Shown in pieces: positions 8,094 through 17,018 of a DNA stretch of 49,960 bases; positions within the stretch are counted from its first letter, which is position 1, and every line of letters begins with the position of its first letter. A program made the translations under genes and the position numbers. The notes below the pieces were generated by a model. The model did no database searches. It had not been told where the DNA came from and worked only from the letters and a program-made list of their open reading frames with translations. Source of the DNA: Gammaproteobacteria bacterium (lineage in GTDB: Bacteria; Pseudomonadota; Gammaproteobacteria; DSM-16500); NCBI GenBank assembly GCA_031291255.1, contig JARLJN010000103.1, positions 1 to 49,960 on the forward strand, in the 5' to 3' direction.

Positions 8094-8477
8094 CTACTTC
8101 TTAGCCAACAGCTCAATCAAATAACCATCAGGATCTTCAACAAATGCAATCACCGTAGTGCCGCCCTTCATAGGTCCTGCTGGGCGTTTTATTTTACCGC
8201 CGCGTTTATGTATATCATCGCAAACTGCATAAACATCATCTACTTCAATTGCAACATGACCAAAGCCAGTGCCATGATCATATTGATGCTCACCCCAATT
8301 ATGAGTAAGCTCCAATGCAGCCTGCTTTGACTCATCAGCATAGCCTACAAACGCTAATGTGAATTTTCCTTCAGGATAATCTTCTTTTCGTAATAATTTC
8401 ATACCTAACACATGGGTATAAAAATTTAATGATTTATCTAAATCTGTTACACGCAGCATAGTATGCAGAATGCGCAT
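8094..8477 (-). CDS. gloA: Lactoylglutathione lyase (glyoxalase I)
   Basis: Converts the hemithioacetal of methylglyoxal and glutathione to S-lactoylglutathione, in the cytosol. The 127-residue protein has the single glyoxalase fold. All four metal ligands of E. coli GloA are in the same places: His5 (MRILH), Glu56 (ALELTHN), His74 (GFGHVA) and Glu122 (GYLIELL). The short form is typical of the Ni-dependent bacterial enzymes. Followed by the DMT transporter on the same strand. Confidence 0.95.
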   Translation of the reverse strand: MRILHTMLRVTDLDKSLNFYTHVLGMKLLRKEDYPEGKFTLAFVGYADESKQAALELTHNWGEHQYDHGTGFGHVAIEVDDVYAVCDDIHKRGGKIKRPAGPMKGGTTVIAFVEDPDGYLIELLAKK

Positions 8478-8887
8478 GAATCTACCCTCTTATTTTTTAT
8501 GATTGATTTTATATGAGTGAACATAATTATTTTCTGCTATGGTATTCTTTCAGCCAATTTTTAACTTCTTCTGGCTGCATAGTATTAATAATGTTCACCT
8601 TGCTCAAAGTGTTTGTGCATGAATCCTAGCGAAGTTTCCTGATGCTTGCTGCACAGTGTTACATTAATATGCTTAAGTATACTACAGATGACAGTGACGT
8701 ATGCCATTTCAAGATACTGAAAACCTAAGCTAGATTGCGCCGCTCATTTCTATGATACAATTGAATAGGTGGGAATAAATCTAAGTCAAAAGCGTTGGTT
8801 GTAAAATTTACTAAAAATATTAAATTGACTGTTTACCCCACATAGGCCTAAACAATTTTTTAGAGCATACCACTATAGAAGATAATT
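8478..8887. other. Intergenic region between gloA and the c-di-GMP operon
   Basis: Divergent promoter region of about 410 bases with no convincing gene. On the minus strand a very short frame at 8531-8580 (MQPEEVKNWLKEYHSRK) lacks a ribosome site and may be a remnant. A TTGACT at 8825-8830 upstream of the HD-GYP gene could be a -35, but no good -10 follows at the right distance. No clear inverted repeat or terminator was seen. Confidence 0.4.
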
Positions 8888-10027
8888 ATGCCCACAACAG
8901 ACATGACTATCGAAGATAATGTTCTATTACGATTATATGCTGGGCATAGTGCGCTCTTCGCTTTTACCACAAGTGAAAACATCACTCGCTATCTTGAAAA
9001 ACTTCTAAATACCATACCCGGCGTTATTCAAAGCGATGTTAGCTTGATAGAAACTACAACGCCCTCAGATCAAATCATAGTGTCAAAATTTATTGGTAAC
9101 ATTAATCTGAAACAAGGAAAATTCAACCTCGACGATTTTGAGCAGCTTTGTGCATCGCTAGAAAAAAAAGATATTCAAGTTTATCCAGTAAGAACAGCCG
9201 ATGTTTTTTATGGCATTATTGCATTGAAAGTATCTGACAGTGAAAAATTTCAAATCTTCGATCCTGTTGTCAATACGTTTGCGATTTCAGTTTCGATTAT
9301 TCTAGAAAATAAATTTCAAAAAAATATGCTTGAAGAAAGCAATAAAATACTTTCTCAGCATAAACAACATTTATCAGACATAGTACAGGCACAAACTATT
9401 TCATTAAATAAAGCGAATAAAGAAATACAATCGAGATTAGACAAAACTGTAGAAGCTGTTGCGTTGATTACAGAACAACGTGACCCGTATACAGCAGGTC
9501 ACCAATTTCGTGTAGCAACACTTGCAGAAACGATGGCCCAACGACTTGGATTATCACCTGAACAAACGCACGAAGTTTATCTGGGTGCTTTGATACACGA
9601 CATAGGAAAAATTCAAGTTCCTGCAGAGATATTAATCTCACCCATTAAACTTACCAAATTAGAATTTGAATTTATCAAAACGCATCCGGAAGCTGGGTAT
9701 AAGATCGCTCAATCTGTTCCTTTCAATAAAACCATATCTGATATTCTCTTGCATCATCACGAGCGTTTAGATGGATCAGGTTATCCACATGGACTAACAG
9801 ATAAAGAAATTCTTTTTACTACCAAGATAGTCAGTGTGGCTGATGTATTTGAAGCCATGAGCTCGCATCGCCCCTATCGTCCTAAACGCAGCCTAGAAGA
9901 AACATTAGATGAATTAACTTCAGGTGCTGGAAAACGTTACGATTTATCTGTTGTTGAATGCTGCATATATCTCATTACTAAAGAGGGTTTTAAACTACCT
10001 GTGCAACCTTACTTTAACATGACATAG
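8888..10027 (+). CDS. HD-GYP cyclic-di-GMP phosphodiesterase with N-terminal sensor region
   Basis: 379 residues. Residues 1-140 look like a GAF-type sensory domain, 140-190 are a helical linker, and 190-360 are an HD-GYP domain. The catalytic marks are intact: His205, HD at 237-238 (ALIHDIGK), the HHHERLDGSGYP block at 289-300, and VSVADVFEAM (Asp319). HD-GYP enzymes hydrolyse c-di-GMP to pGpG or GMP with a di- or tri-metal centre. No membrane segment, so cytosolic. First gene of a six-gene operon; the FIST gene follows after 22 bases. The opposing GGDEF enzyme lies two genes on. The ribosome site is weak. Confidence 0.9.
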   Translation: MPTTDMTIEDNVLLRLYAGHSALFAFTTSENITRYLEKLLNTIPGVIQSDVSLIETTTPSDQIIVSKFIGNINLKQGKFNLDDFEQLCASLEKKDIQVYPVRTADVFYGIIALKVSDSEKFQIFDPVVNTFAISVSIILENKFQKNMLEESNKILSQHKQHLSDIVQAQTISLNKANKEIQSRLDKTVEAVALITEQRDPYTAGHQFRVATLAETMAQRLGLSPEQTHEVYLGALIHDIGKIQVPAEILISPIKLTKLEFEFIKTHPEAGYKIAQSVPFNKTISDILLHHHERLDGSGYPHGLTDKEILFTTKIVSVADVFEAMSSHRPYRPKRSLEETLDELTSGAGKRYDLSVVECCIYLITKEGFKLPVQPYFNMT

Positions 10028-10049
10028 ATGAAAACCATGGAGGTTTGAT

Positions 10050-11207
10050 TTGAACACCCAACATCGTATCTTAATGGGCCAATCCATTTCAAAAAAACCT
10101 CGTACAGCCGTACGTGAGCTGCACGCAGCCATTGCTATGCCTGACATGGCACTGGTCATTTTTTTCTGCTCTAGCCATTATGATCTTTTCGCCATTGCCA
10201 GTGAAATGAATACACTCTTCCCTGACGTGCTCGTAGTGGGTTGTACAACCGCAGGAGAAATTGGAACAGCAGGCTCACTACATTACAGCCTGTCAGGTGT
10301 CAGTTTTTCAACTCATGGTTTCACAGCTGTAGCAGGTCATCACGATATATTACAAGAATTTAATAGAGAAAATGGAAAGGAATTTGCTAACGATCTGCTG
10401 CAGCAACTCGAAGAAAAAAAATCAAATACAGGACCTGAAAACACATTTGGTTTTATGTTAATTGACGGCATCTCTAAACGCGAAGAACCGGTAGTGAGTG
10501 CATTTCAAAATGCTTTAGGCAACATTGGCCTTTTTGGAGGCTCAGCAAGTGACGACCAAGAATTTAAAACGACATGGGTGTTTTGCAATGGAGCCTTTCA
10601 TACAGACAGTGTAGTACTCATACTCATCAATACCATTTATCCATTTAAACTATTCAAGGCGCAGCACTTTATAAGCGGCCAAGAAAAGTTGGTTGTCACA
10701 AAAGCAGATGCATCACGCAGAGTTATCTATGAAATCAATGGACTTCCTGCTGCAGAAGAATATGCCCGACACGTAGGTGTCAAAGTGAGTGACCTAAGCA
10801 CAACACAATTTGCAGCCTACCCTTTGGTAGTACGCATTAATGGTATGGACTACGTACGCTCCATTCAGAGTGCTAACGCTGACGGAAGCATGTTGTTCTA
10901 TTGTGCCATAGACACGGGCATTGTATTCCGCATAGCACAAGGAGTAGATTTGATAACAAATTTAAAAGAAACTTTCGACAGTATTCATTCCGAAATTGGA
11001 CAGCCCCAAGTAGTGATAGCCTGTGACTGCTTGCTTCGAAATCTAGAAATAGCACGCACTCACCTTAAAGAACCCGTTGAAGAAATTTTTAAAAAAAATA
11101 ACGTAGTAGGCTTCCATACTTTTGGCGAGCAATTTATGGGCGTACATATCAATCAAACTATTACCGGACTTGCTATTGGCGAATTAGGAAAAAAAGATCA
11201 TGACTAA
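10050..11207 (+). CDS. FIST-domain sensor protein (FIST_N + FIST_C)
   Basis: 385 residues. The TTG start at 10050 is chosen because GGAGG (10039-10043) lies 6 bases upstream; the next ATG (10074) would lose that site. N-terminal FIST marks are 'DMALVIFFCSSHYDL', 'DVLVVGCTTAGEIGTAG' and 'IGLFGGSASDD'. The C-terminal FIST_C domain carries 'PLVVRINGMDYVRSI', 'VIACDCLLRNLE' and 'VVGFHTFGEQF'. FIST domains are sensory input modules, often beside signalling enzymes and thought to bind small ligands such as amino acids. It overlaps the GGDEF gene by 8 bases, so the two products are probably made in fixed ratio and may interact. No output domain of its own. Confidence 0.88.
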   Translation: MNTQHRILMGQSISKKPRTAVRELHAAIAMPDMALVIFFCSSHYDLFAIASEMNTLFPDVLVVGCTTAGEIGTAGSLHYSLSGVSFSTHGFTAVAGHHDILQEFNRENGKEFANDLLQQLEEKKSNTGPENTFGFMLIDGISKREEPVVSAFQNALGNIGLFGGSASDDQEFKTTWVFCNGAFHTDSVVLILINTIYPFKLFKAQHFISGQEKLVVTKADASRRVIYEINGLPAAEEYARHVGVKVSDLSTTQFAAYPLVVRINGMDYVRSIQSANADGSMLFYCAIDTGIVFRIAQGVDLITNLKETFDSIHSEIGQPQVVIACDCLLRNLEIARTHLKEPVEEIFKKNNVVGFHTFGEQFMGVHINQTITGLAIGELGKKDHD

Positions 11208-12738
11208 GACGCCTGCCAACTCAGATGACGTAGCGTTGCTGCGTCAAGAAATTGAGCGGCTTAATAAAGTTGTCGCTGTACTCACTGAACGCTCTGAAGA
11301 TACCATGAATGCTAAACCTAGTGACTTTAGCGTATTCGAATCTACAATTATATTAGAAGACCAAGTACGTACTCGTACACAAGAATTAGAAGAAGCTCTG
11401 CATAAAAATGAAAAAATAACACGTGCTCTGCAACAAGCTAAAATGGAAATTGAGCTTCATGAAAAACATTTACATGACATCACCGCATCACTAGGTGAAG
11501 GGTTATTAGTTGTCAATTCAGAGGGTATCGTTAATTTTATTAATGCTGCAGCATGCAAAATGTTAGGCTGGCGCGAAGATGAGGTACTAGGCAAAAACGG
11601 TCACTCTATATTTCACCGAGCACCCAATGACAATAGTGCCGAGGCGATGATTTGTTCATTTGTAACGGAAAGCAAGAATAAACAATTATATACTAGCGAT
11701 GAAGAATTTTATTGGCATAAAGATGGAACAAAATTTCCTATCAGCGTGACTGTCACACCTATTTCTTTTCAAAATGATACTACAGGTGCTGTTATAGCAT
11801 TTCGTGACATCACAAAAGAAAAACAAGAGCGTGATTGGCTGCGTCTCATGCAAGCCGCGATCGAATACAGCCCTAGCTCAGTTATGCTAATGGATACAGA
11901 CGCTAAAATTATTTATTCCAATCCTCAAGTCAGCATCACCACTGGCTATAGCCGCGAAGAATTATACGGACGCTGCACCAGCATTTTTCAGTCGGGGCAG
12001 TCTTCTGCCAAAGATTACGATCATATGTGGAAAACAATTTTATCGGGAAATGTATGGACAGGCGAGTTACTAGACCGCCGCAAAGATGGGAGTCTCTTTT
12101 GGGAAGCCCTGTCTGTTGCACCTGTAACCGATGAACATGGTGTCATAAACCATTTTGTCGCAGTGTCTCAAGACAACACTGAAAAAAAGAAAATGCAAAC
12201 TCTCTTACAAGAAATGTCATTTCATGATTCTTTAACTGAGATAGCCAATCGTCGTCGTTTCGATGACTATTTTGATTTGGAATGGAGACGAGCAAAACGT
12301 AAAGACACATCATTCGCTATCATCATGGCAGATATTGATTTCTTTAAACTCTACAATGACAGTCTAGGACACCAAGCAGGTGATCAATGTCTTAAAAAAG
12401 TTGCGCAAGCGATGAAGAATAAAATCATACGCTCAGGCGATTTACTCGCAAGATATGGCGGAGAAGAATTTGTCTGTCTCTTACCCGAAACTGATCTTAA
12501 TGGAGCAAGACATCTTGCGGAAATTTTGCGGCTCTGCATTTTGAATTTAAAAATCCCGCATCCTAACTCTAGTGTTTCTAAATATGTCACAATCAGCTTA
12601 GGAGTAGCCGCATTTGATAGTGACAAAGTTAAAAGCTGCGCTAACGATCTCTTGTTGCGTGCTGCTGATGATGCACTCTATGTCGCTAAATCCTCAGGTC
12701 GTAATTGTGTAAAAGTTTCTGATTCAAATAGTGTGTAG
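11200..12738 (+). CDS. PAS-PAS-GGDEF diguanylate cyclase
   Basis: 512 residues, soluble. Residues 50-90 form a coiled coil, PAS1 is at about 90-207, PAS2 at about 212-333 (each ends in a D-[IN]-T-x-x-K type linker), and GGDEF at about 338-508. The active-site loop is GGEEF (420-424). An RxxD inhibitory I-site (RSGD, 411-414) lies exactly five residues before it, so the enzyme should be active and product-inhibited. It makes c-di-GMP from two GTP, in response to whatever the PAS domains sense. The ATG overlaps the FIST stop by 8 bases (ATGACTAA). The next gene starts 11 bases after its stop. Confidence 0.92.
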   Translation: MTKTPANSDDVALLRQEIERLNKVVAVLTERSEDTMNAKPSDFSVFESTIILEDQVRTRTQELEEALHKNEKITRALQQAKMEIELHEKHLHDITASLGEGLLVVNSEGIVNFINAAACKMLGWREDEVLGKNGHSIFHRAPNDNSAEAMICSFVTESKNKQLYTSDEEFYWHKDGTKFPISVTVTPISFQNDTTGAVIAFRDITKEKQERDWLRLMQAAIEYSPSSVMLMDTDAKIIYSNPQVSITTGYSREELYGRCTSIFQSGQSSAKDYDHMWKTILSGNVWTGELLDRRKDGSLFWEALSVAPVTDEHGVINHFVAVSQDNTEKKKMQTLLQEMSFHDSLTEIANRRRFDDYFDLEWRRAKRKDTSFAIIMADIDFFKLYNDSLGHQAGDQCLKKVAQAMKNKIIRSGDLLARYGGEEFVCLLPETDLNGARHLAEILRLCILNLKIPHPNSSVSKYVTISLGVAAFDSDKVKSCANDLLLRAADDALYVAKSSGRNCVKVSDSNSV

Positions 12739-12749
12739 AGGAATAATGA

Positions 12750-14264
12750 ATGGCTAATGGAACAAACAAATTACGCCTAGTACGATTAGGTATAGACACA
12801 CTACATGAATTTAAAATTTACATACGCAAAGATTGTTTTGTCTGCAAATCAGAAGGGTTTGAAACAGAAACTCAAGTACTCGCATCCGTCAACGGTCACT
12901 CCATCATAGCCACCTTAAATGTCATTCAATCGGATATATTACAAATCGATGAGGCAAGCTTATCTGAAAGCGCGTGGAATTATTTAGGTATTAAAGAAGG
13001 AGATTACGTCACCCTATCTCACGCACCACAGGTCACCTCATTAAAATATGTAAGATCAAAAATATATGGGAATACACTTGGACAAGACGACTTTTATGAG
13101 ATCATCCATGACATTGTTCAAGGAAAATATTCCAACATACATCTCTCAAGTTTTATTACCGCTTGCGCTAGAGACAACCTAAACCTTGATGAAATTATTT
13201 ATTTAACTCATGCCATGATAAAAACAGGAGATCAACTCACTTGGGATTATCCTAGTATCATGGATAAACACAGCGTAGGCGGCATACCTGGAAATAGAAC
13301 CACGCCTATTGTTGTCGCAATTGTTGCAAGTGCCGGTCTTATTATTCCAAAATCCTCTTCACGGGCTATTACATCCCCCGCAGGCACAGCTGATACCGTT
13401 GAAACCATGACGCCAGTGACACTCAGCACAGCACAGATACGCCAGGTCGTTGATTCAGAAGGCGGGTGCATGGTATGGGGAGGCTCGCTGGGTTTAAGTC
13501 CTGCAGATGATATTATCATTCGCGTAGAAAGATCACTGGATATAGATCCAGACGGACAAATGATTGCTTCTGTTCTATCTAAAAAAGCAGCCATGGGAGC
13601 AACGGATGTTGTCATTGATATACCAGTGGGTCCAACTGCAAAAGTTCGTTCAGATGAATTATTTATTAAATTAGAAAAATATTTTATTTTTATAGGTAAA
13701 GCAGTTGGCCTTAATGTTTATGTGTTGAAATCAGATGGCATTCAACCACTAGGTAAAGGGATAGGACCTGCCTTAGAAGCAAAAGATATCTTATCCATAC
13801 TGAGAAATGAAAATCACAATCTGTCCGAACTAAAAAATAAATCTCTCAAACTTGCTGCGATATTATTAGAAGCAGGTAAAAAAGCAACGCCAGGAGAAGG
13901 ATTTAATTTAGCAAAAAAAATATTAGATGATGGTTCAGCATACAAAAAATTTCTTGCCATCTGTGAAGCACAAGGCGGATTTAGAGAGCCTCCCTCAGCA
14001 GCCTACACTCATGATATTATTGCAACACATTCAGGTAACGTTATTGAAATTGATAATAGAAATTTAAGCTTAGTTGCAAAATTAGCGGGTGCACCACATG
14101 ACGCTGCTGCAGGAATAGAATTTTTTGCGAAGCAAGGTACGTACATAGAGAAAGGACAAACTCTTTATAGAGTACATGCTGACTCTAAAGGAGAATTAAA
14201 TTACGCACTCAACTTTGCTAAAACGATGCCGGATATAGTCAAGATAAGTCGAGGCGCAAAATGA
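12750..14264 (+). CDS. AMP phosphorylase-like / thymidine phosphorylase family protein
   Basis: 504 residues, longer than DeoA (about 440) because of an extra N-terminal domain of about 85 residues, as in archaeal AMP phosphorylases and the bacterial 'putative thymidine phosphorylase' group (TIGR02645-like). Signatures: DKHSVGG at 172-178 followed by IPGNRTTP, and then SSSRAITSPAGTADTVE. This is much closer to the archaeal nucleoside-monophosphate form than to DeoA (KHSTGGVGD). The archaeal enzymes split AMP, CMP or UMP with phosphate to ribose-1,5-bisphosphate and free base. The real substrate here is inferred. GAGGA lies 8 bases before the ATG. It overlaps the PRPP-synthetase-like gene by 4 bases (ATGA). 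Confidence 0.85.
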   Translation: MANGTNKLRLVRLGIDTLHEFKIYIRKDCFVCKSEGFETETQVLASVNGHSIIATLNVIQSDILQIDEASLSESAWNYLGIKEGDYVTLSHAPQVTSLKYVRSKIYGNTLGQDDFYEIIHDIVQGKYSNIHLSSFITACARDNLNLDEIIYLTHAMIKTGDQLTWDYPSIMDKHSVGGIPGNRTTPIVVAIVASAGLIIPKSSSRAITSPAGTADTVETMTPVTLSTAQIRQVVDSEGGCMVWGGSLGLSPADDIIIRVERSLDIDPDGQMIASVLSKKAAMGATDVVIDIPVGPTAKVRSDELFIKLEKYFIFIGKAVGLNVYVLKSDGIQPLGKGIGPALEAKDILSILRNENHNLSELKNKSLKLAAILLEAGKKATPGEGFNLAKKILDDGSAYKKFLAICEAQGGFREPPSAAYTHDIIATHSGNVIEIDNRNLSLVAKLAGAPHDAAAGIEFFAKQGTYIEKGQTLYRVHADSKGELNYALNFAKTMPDIVKISRGAK

Positions 14265-15139
14265 GTAAAATTATCTTTGCGTTACCTCAAAATAATGCAT
14301 TAGCAATCACACTGGCAGATAAATTAAAAGTAGAAATAGGATTAGCTGACATTCGCAATTTTCCTGATGGTGAAACCTACATTCGAATTGACTCCGACGT
14401 TAAAGATAAAATAATTATTTTAGTTTTTCATTTGGATCACCCTAACAATCATTTTTTATCACTTATTTTTCTCACTGCAGAATTAAAAAAATTAGGCGCG
14501 AAAAAAATCTGCTTGGTAGCACCTTACTTACCTTATATGCGTCAAGATACACAATTCAAACCCGGTGAAGCAGTGACAGCAATTCTTTTTGCTAAATTAC
14601 TTTCGAGTTATATTGATGAATTAATCACTATAGATCCGCATTTACATAGAATCAAAAATCTTTCAGAAATATATTCTGTTCCCACTATACTGTTACATGC
14701 AACAAAACCCATAGCAGAATGGATTAAGAACAATGTAAAAAATCCTCTAATCATAGGGCCCGATGAGGAAAGCACTCAATGGGTAGAAGCTGTTGCTCGC
14801 TACGCTGATGCACCCTACGTTATCGTGAAGAAAATTCGACACGGCGATAGAAAAGTGTCTGTTACACTTCCTGAAATAAATGATACTCAGAAAACACCTG
14901 TTCTCGTTGATGATATTATCTCTACAGGAATGAGCATGTGTGCCGTGATAAAACAACTCTTAGATAAACAATTTAAAAATCCTATTTGCATAGGGGTACA
15001 TGCATTATTTAATAAAGACGATTATCAAAATTTAATGCAAGCGGGTGCTCAAACAATTATTTCATGTGACACTATTTCACATCCTTCCAATGAAATTGAT
15101 ATTAGCGATCTGCTAATAGAAGGAATTAAAAAATGTTAG
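14261..15139 (+). CDS. Ribose-phosphate pyrophosphokinase (Prs)-like protein
   Basis: 292 residues, about 25 shorter than housekeeping Prs. Family marks: 'RNFPDGETYIRI', the flexible-loop region 'APYLPYMRQDTQFKPGEAVTA', 'TIDPHLHRI', and the PRPP loop 'VLVDDIISTGMSM'. Prs normally makes PRPP and AMP from ribose-5-phosphate and ATP. This divergent, short form paired with an AMP phosphorylase-like gene (ATGA overlap) is a conserved couple in some Legionellales and archaea-like lineages. It probably works on the phosphorylase product or in the same salvage route. A separate housekeeping prs is expected elsewhere in the genome. The substrate is an inference. Confidence 0.85.
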   Translation: MSKIIFALPQNNALAITLADKLKVEIGLADIRNFPDGETYIRIDSDVKDKIIILVFHLDHPNNHFLSLIFLTAELKKLGAKKICLVAPYLPYMRQDTQFKPGEAVTAILFAKLLSSYIDELITIDPHLHRIKNLSEIYSVPTILLHATKPIAEWIKNNVKNPLIIGPDEESTQWVEAVARYADAPYVIVKKIRHGDRKVSVTLPEINDTQKTPVLVDDIISTGMSMCAVIKQLLDKQFKNPICIGVHALFNKDDYQNLMQAGAQTIISCDTISHPSNEIDISDLLIEGIKKC

Positions 15140-16374
15140 AGACATCAGTATCGTTTGCTATTTCATTTTTGGTTGGATTGCTGATTGGGATTGAACGTGA
15201 GCATAGCCATGCAGAAGGAACACAAGCAATAGGTGTAAGAACATTTATTTTATTAGCTTTGCTTGGAACACTCACAGCCACTATCAATCAACTTGTCATC
15301 ACCGTTATTATCAGCACATTTATATTTACGATAATTATATTCGGCTATCTGCGCTCTACCTCCATTCAAAAAAGAAAAATTGATCTTGGTATTACAACAG
15401 AAATCTCTGCTTCTCTCGTTTATTGTTTAGGTTATATGGCTCCATCAGCTAATCTTTTAGCGGTAAGTCTGAGTGCTCTCGTCTTATTAGTTTTAATTGA
15501 GCGTCAATACTTACATAAACTGGCAAGAAAGAAATTCAAACCTCATGAAATTGAAACAACTATCATATTAGTTATTTTCACATTAGGTATATTACCTGTA
15601 TTACCCAATCACACGATTGACCCCTGGAATTTGTTCAATCCGCGAAATTTTGGAATATTAATTGTAGTCATAGCTGCCATTCAATTTGCAGGATACGTAC
15701 TGATTCGTCTTTTTGGTGAAAGTTTTGGGATGGCTCTGACAGGATTTTTAGGGGGATTTGTTTCAAGCAGTGCGGTTTTTGCTAATTTGCCTCATACACT
15801 GAGATCTCATCCTAAAGTGACACATGCAGTGATTGCTTCTGCTATTCTCGCTACAACGGCTACGTTAATAGAACTGCTGCTTATCATACTGGTAGCGTCA
15901 CCTACTTTGCTCATTATTATCATCAAACCTATTTTTGTTATGATCATTATCAGCTTGGCGATAAGCTTTTTTTTATTGCATTACCAAAAAAAAATGGGGC
16001 ATACTACATCGCCAGTCACTAATCCCTTACATCTATTATCTATATTACGCACCTCTATTTTTATCGCATCAGCAGTCGTGATTATTACTCTAGCTAAGCA
16101 TTTCGTTGGAACTCAAGGTGTATTAGTTATTTCATTTTTAGGCGGTTTATTTGAACTACAAGGAATCTCACTCGCCACTGCATTGCTTTACCTAGATCAA
16201 GATTTAACAAGTCACTTTGCAACATTAGCGTTGTATGCAGCCGTTTTAGCAAGTTTTATATCCAAGTTTTGCTTGTTATGGATTCTATCCCCTCCCCGTT
16301 TTGCTTTGCAAACTTCACTTTATTTGTTTTTAATTTTACTTAGCGGGACGGTAACATACTGGGTTGTTCATTGA
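15133..16374 (+). CDS. MgtC/SapB-DUF4010 family membrane protein
   Basis: 413 residues with about 12 hydrophobic segments. The N-terminal MgtC-like part shows 'FLVGLLIGIEREHSHAEG' and 'GVRTFILLALLG', where the R-E and G-V-R-T-F motifs are diagnostic. The C-terminal half is DUF4010 ('GFLGGFVSSSAVFANL', 'LGGLFELQGISLATALL'). MgtC proteins matter for intramacrophage survival and low-Mg2+ or ATP homeostasis; the two-domain form has no established substrate. It overlaps the previous gene by 7 bases (ATGTTAG) and closes the six-gene operon. Confidence 0.85.
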   Translation: MLETSVSFAISFLVGLLIGIEREHSHAEGTQAIGVRTFILLALLGTLTATINQLVITVIISTFIFTIIIFGYLRSTSIQKRKIDLGITTEISASLVYCLGYMAPSANLLAVSLSALVLLVLIERQYLHKLARKKFKPHEIETTIILVIFTLGILPVLPNHTIDPWNLFNPRNFGILIVVIAAIQFAGYVLIRLFGESFGMALTGFLGGFVSSSAVFANLPHTLRSHPKVTHAVIASAILATTATLIELLLIILVASPTLLIIIIKPIFVMIIISLAISFFLLHYQKKMGHTTSPVTNPLHLLSILRTSIFIASAVVIITLAKHFVGTQGVLVISFLGGLFELQGISLATALLYLDQDLTSHFATLALYAAVLASFISKFCLLWILSPPRFALQTSLYLFLILLSGTVTYWVVH

Positions 16375-16445
16375 TTGCAAATCATTTACGTGAATGATAA
16401 CTTTCATACTTTACACATAACGTTTACATTAATAGGAAAATACCC

Positions 16446-16910
16446 ATGAACAAAATACTCATCAACTTGACTCTCATCGCTGCTATTTGTAGCATTGCTG
16501 GGTGCTCCTCGTATTTTTCTCACTCTAAAGATGCCACACCAACTAAACCCAGCTTATTTAACCCTATGAACTCAGTGAACTCAACGAACCCAGCGACAGC
16601 TATGCCTGGCACTGCAACACAAGAAGAAGTCGCGGGTGTCTCTGCTGGCGGTTCCCTCAGAAAATCCATGGATAACGAAGACATAACAAAGATGTCCAGA
16701 GCGATGGATAAATCACCTGGTAAGTCTACTCACTGGACCAATGGCATTAGCGGCATCACTTATACCGTAACGCCTATTCGTGCCGTAGTCGTCAATGGAA
16801 ATCATTTTTGCCGTAAGTATACGCTAACTGCAACTAAAGGAACTTACACTAAAGATACGTCGGGAACGGCTTGTGTTGGAAATGACACTAACTGGAAAGA
16901 TGTGAATTAG
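16446..16910 (+). CDS. Outer-membrane lipoprotein, 17-kDa surface antigen-like C-terminal domain
   Basis: 154 residues with a lipoprotein signal: MNKILINLTLIAAICSIAGC, lipobox IAGC, lipidated Cys20. Residues 22-65 are a disordered N/T/P-rich linker. The C-terminal 70 residues have the pattern of rickettsial 17-kDa antigen tails: a Trp, 'GITYTVTPIRAVVVNG', 'FCRKYTLTATKG', 'GTACVG', 'WKDV'. The paired cysteines likely form a disulfide. The glycine zipper of the classical antigen is not evident. AGGAAAA is a fair ribosome site. Upstream, 16381-16398 is a near-palindrome (ATCATTTACGTGAATGAT) that could be an operator. Confidence 0.75.
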   Translation: MNKILINLTLIAAICSIAGCSSYFSHSKDATPTKPSLFNPMNSVNSTNPATAMPGTATQEEVAGVSAGGSLRKSMDNEDITKMSRAMDKSPGKSTHWTNGISGITYTVTPIRAVVVNGNHFCRKYTLTATKGTYTKDTSGTACVGNDTNWKDVN

Positions 16911-16923
16911 CACGAGTCAAGCA

Positions 16924-17018
16924 TGTAGCCCGGATTGAGCGCTGCGAAAATCCGGGATTGCAGGCAACGACTTCTGTAAACCTACCTCGGATTTTCGCAG
17001 CGCTCAATCCGGGCTACA
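16924..17018. repeat. Perfect 31-base inverted repeat of the GTAGCCCGGATTGAGC family
   Basis: The 31 bases at 16924-16954 are the exact reverse complement of 16988-17018; the spacer is 33 bases. The arm begins TGTAGCCCGGATTGAGC and includes GCGAAAATCCG. A single related arm recurs at 45613-45645. It may act as a bidirectional terminator between the convergent lipoprotein and transglutaminase-like genes. The right arm is read as the last codons of the latter. Confidence 0.9.

Noticed and set aside
8531..8580. Minus-strand micro-ORF MQPEEVKNWLKEYHSRK
   Set aside because: Only 17 codons, no ribosome site, no recognisable family; possibly a remnant but not supportable as a gene.
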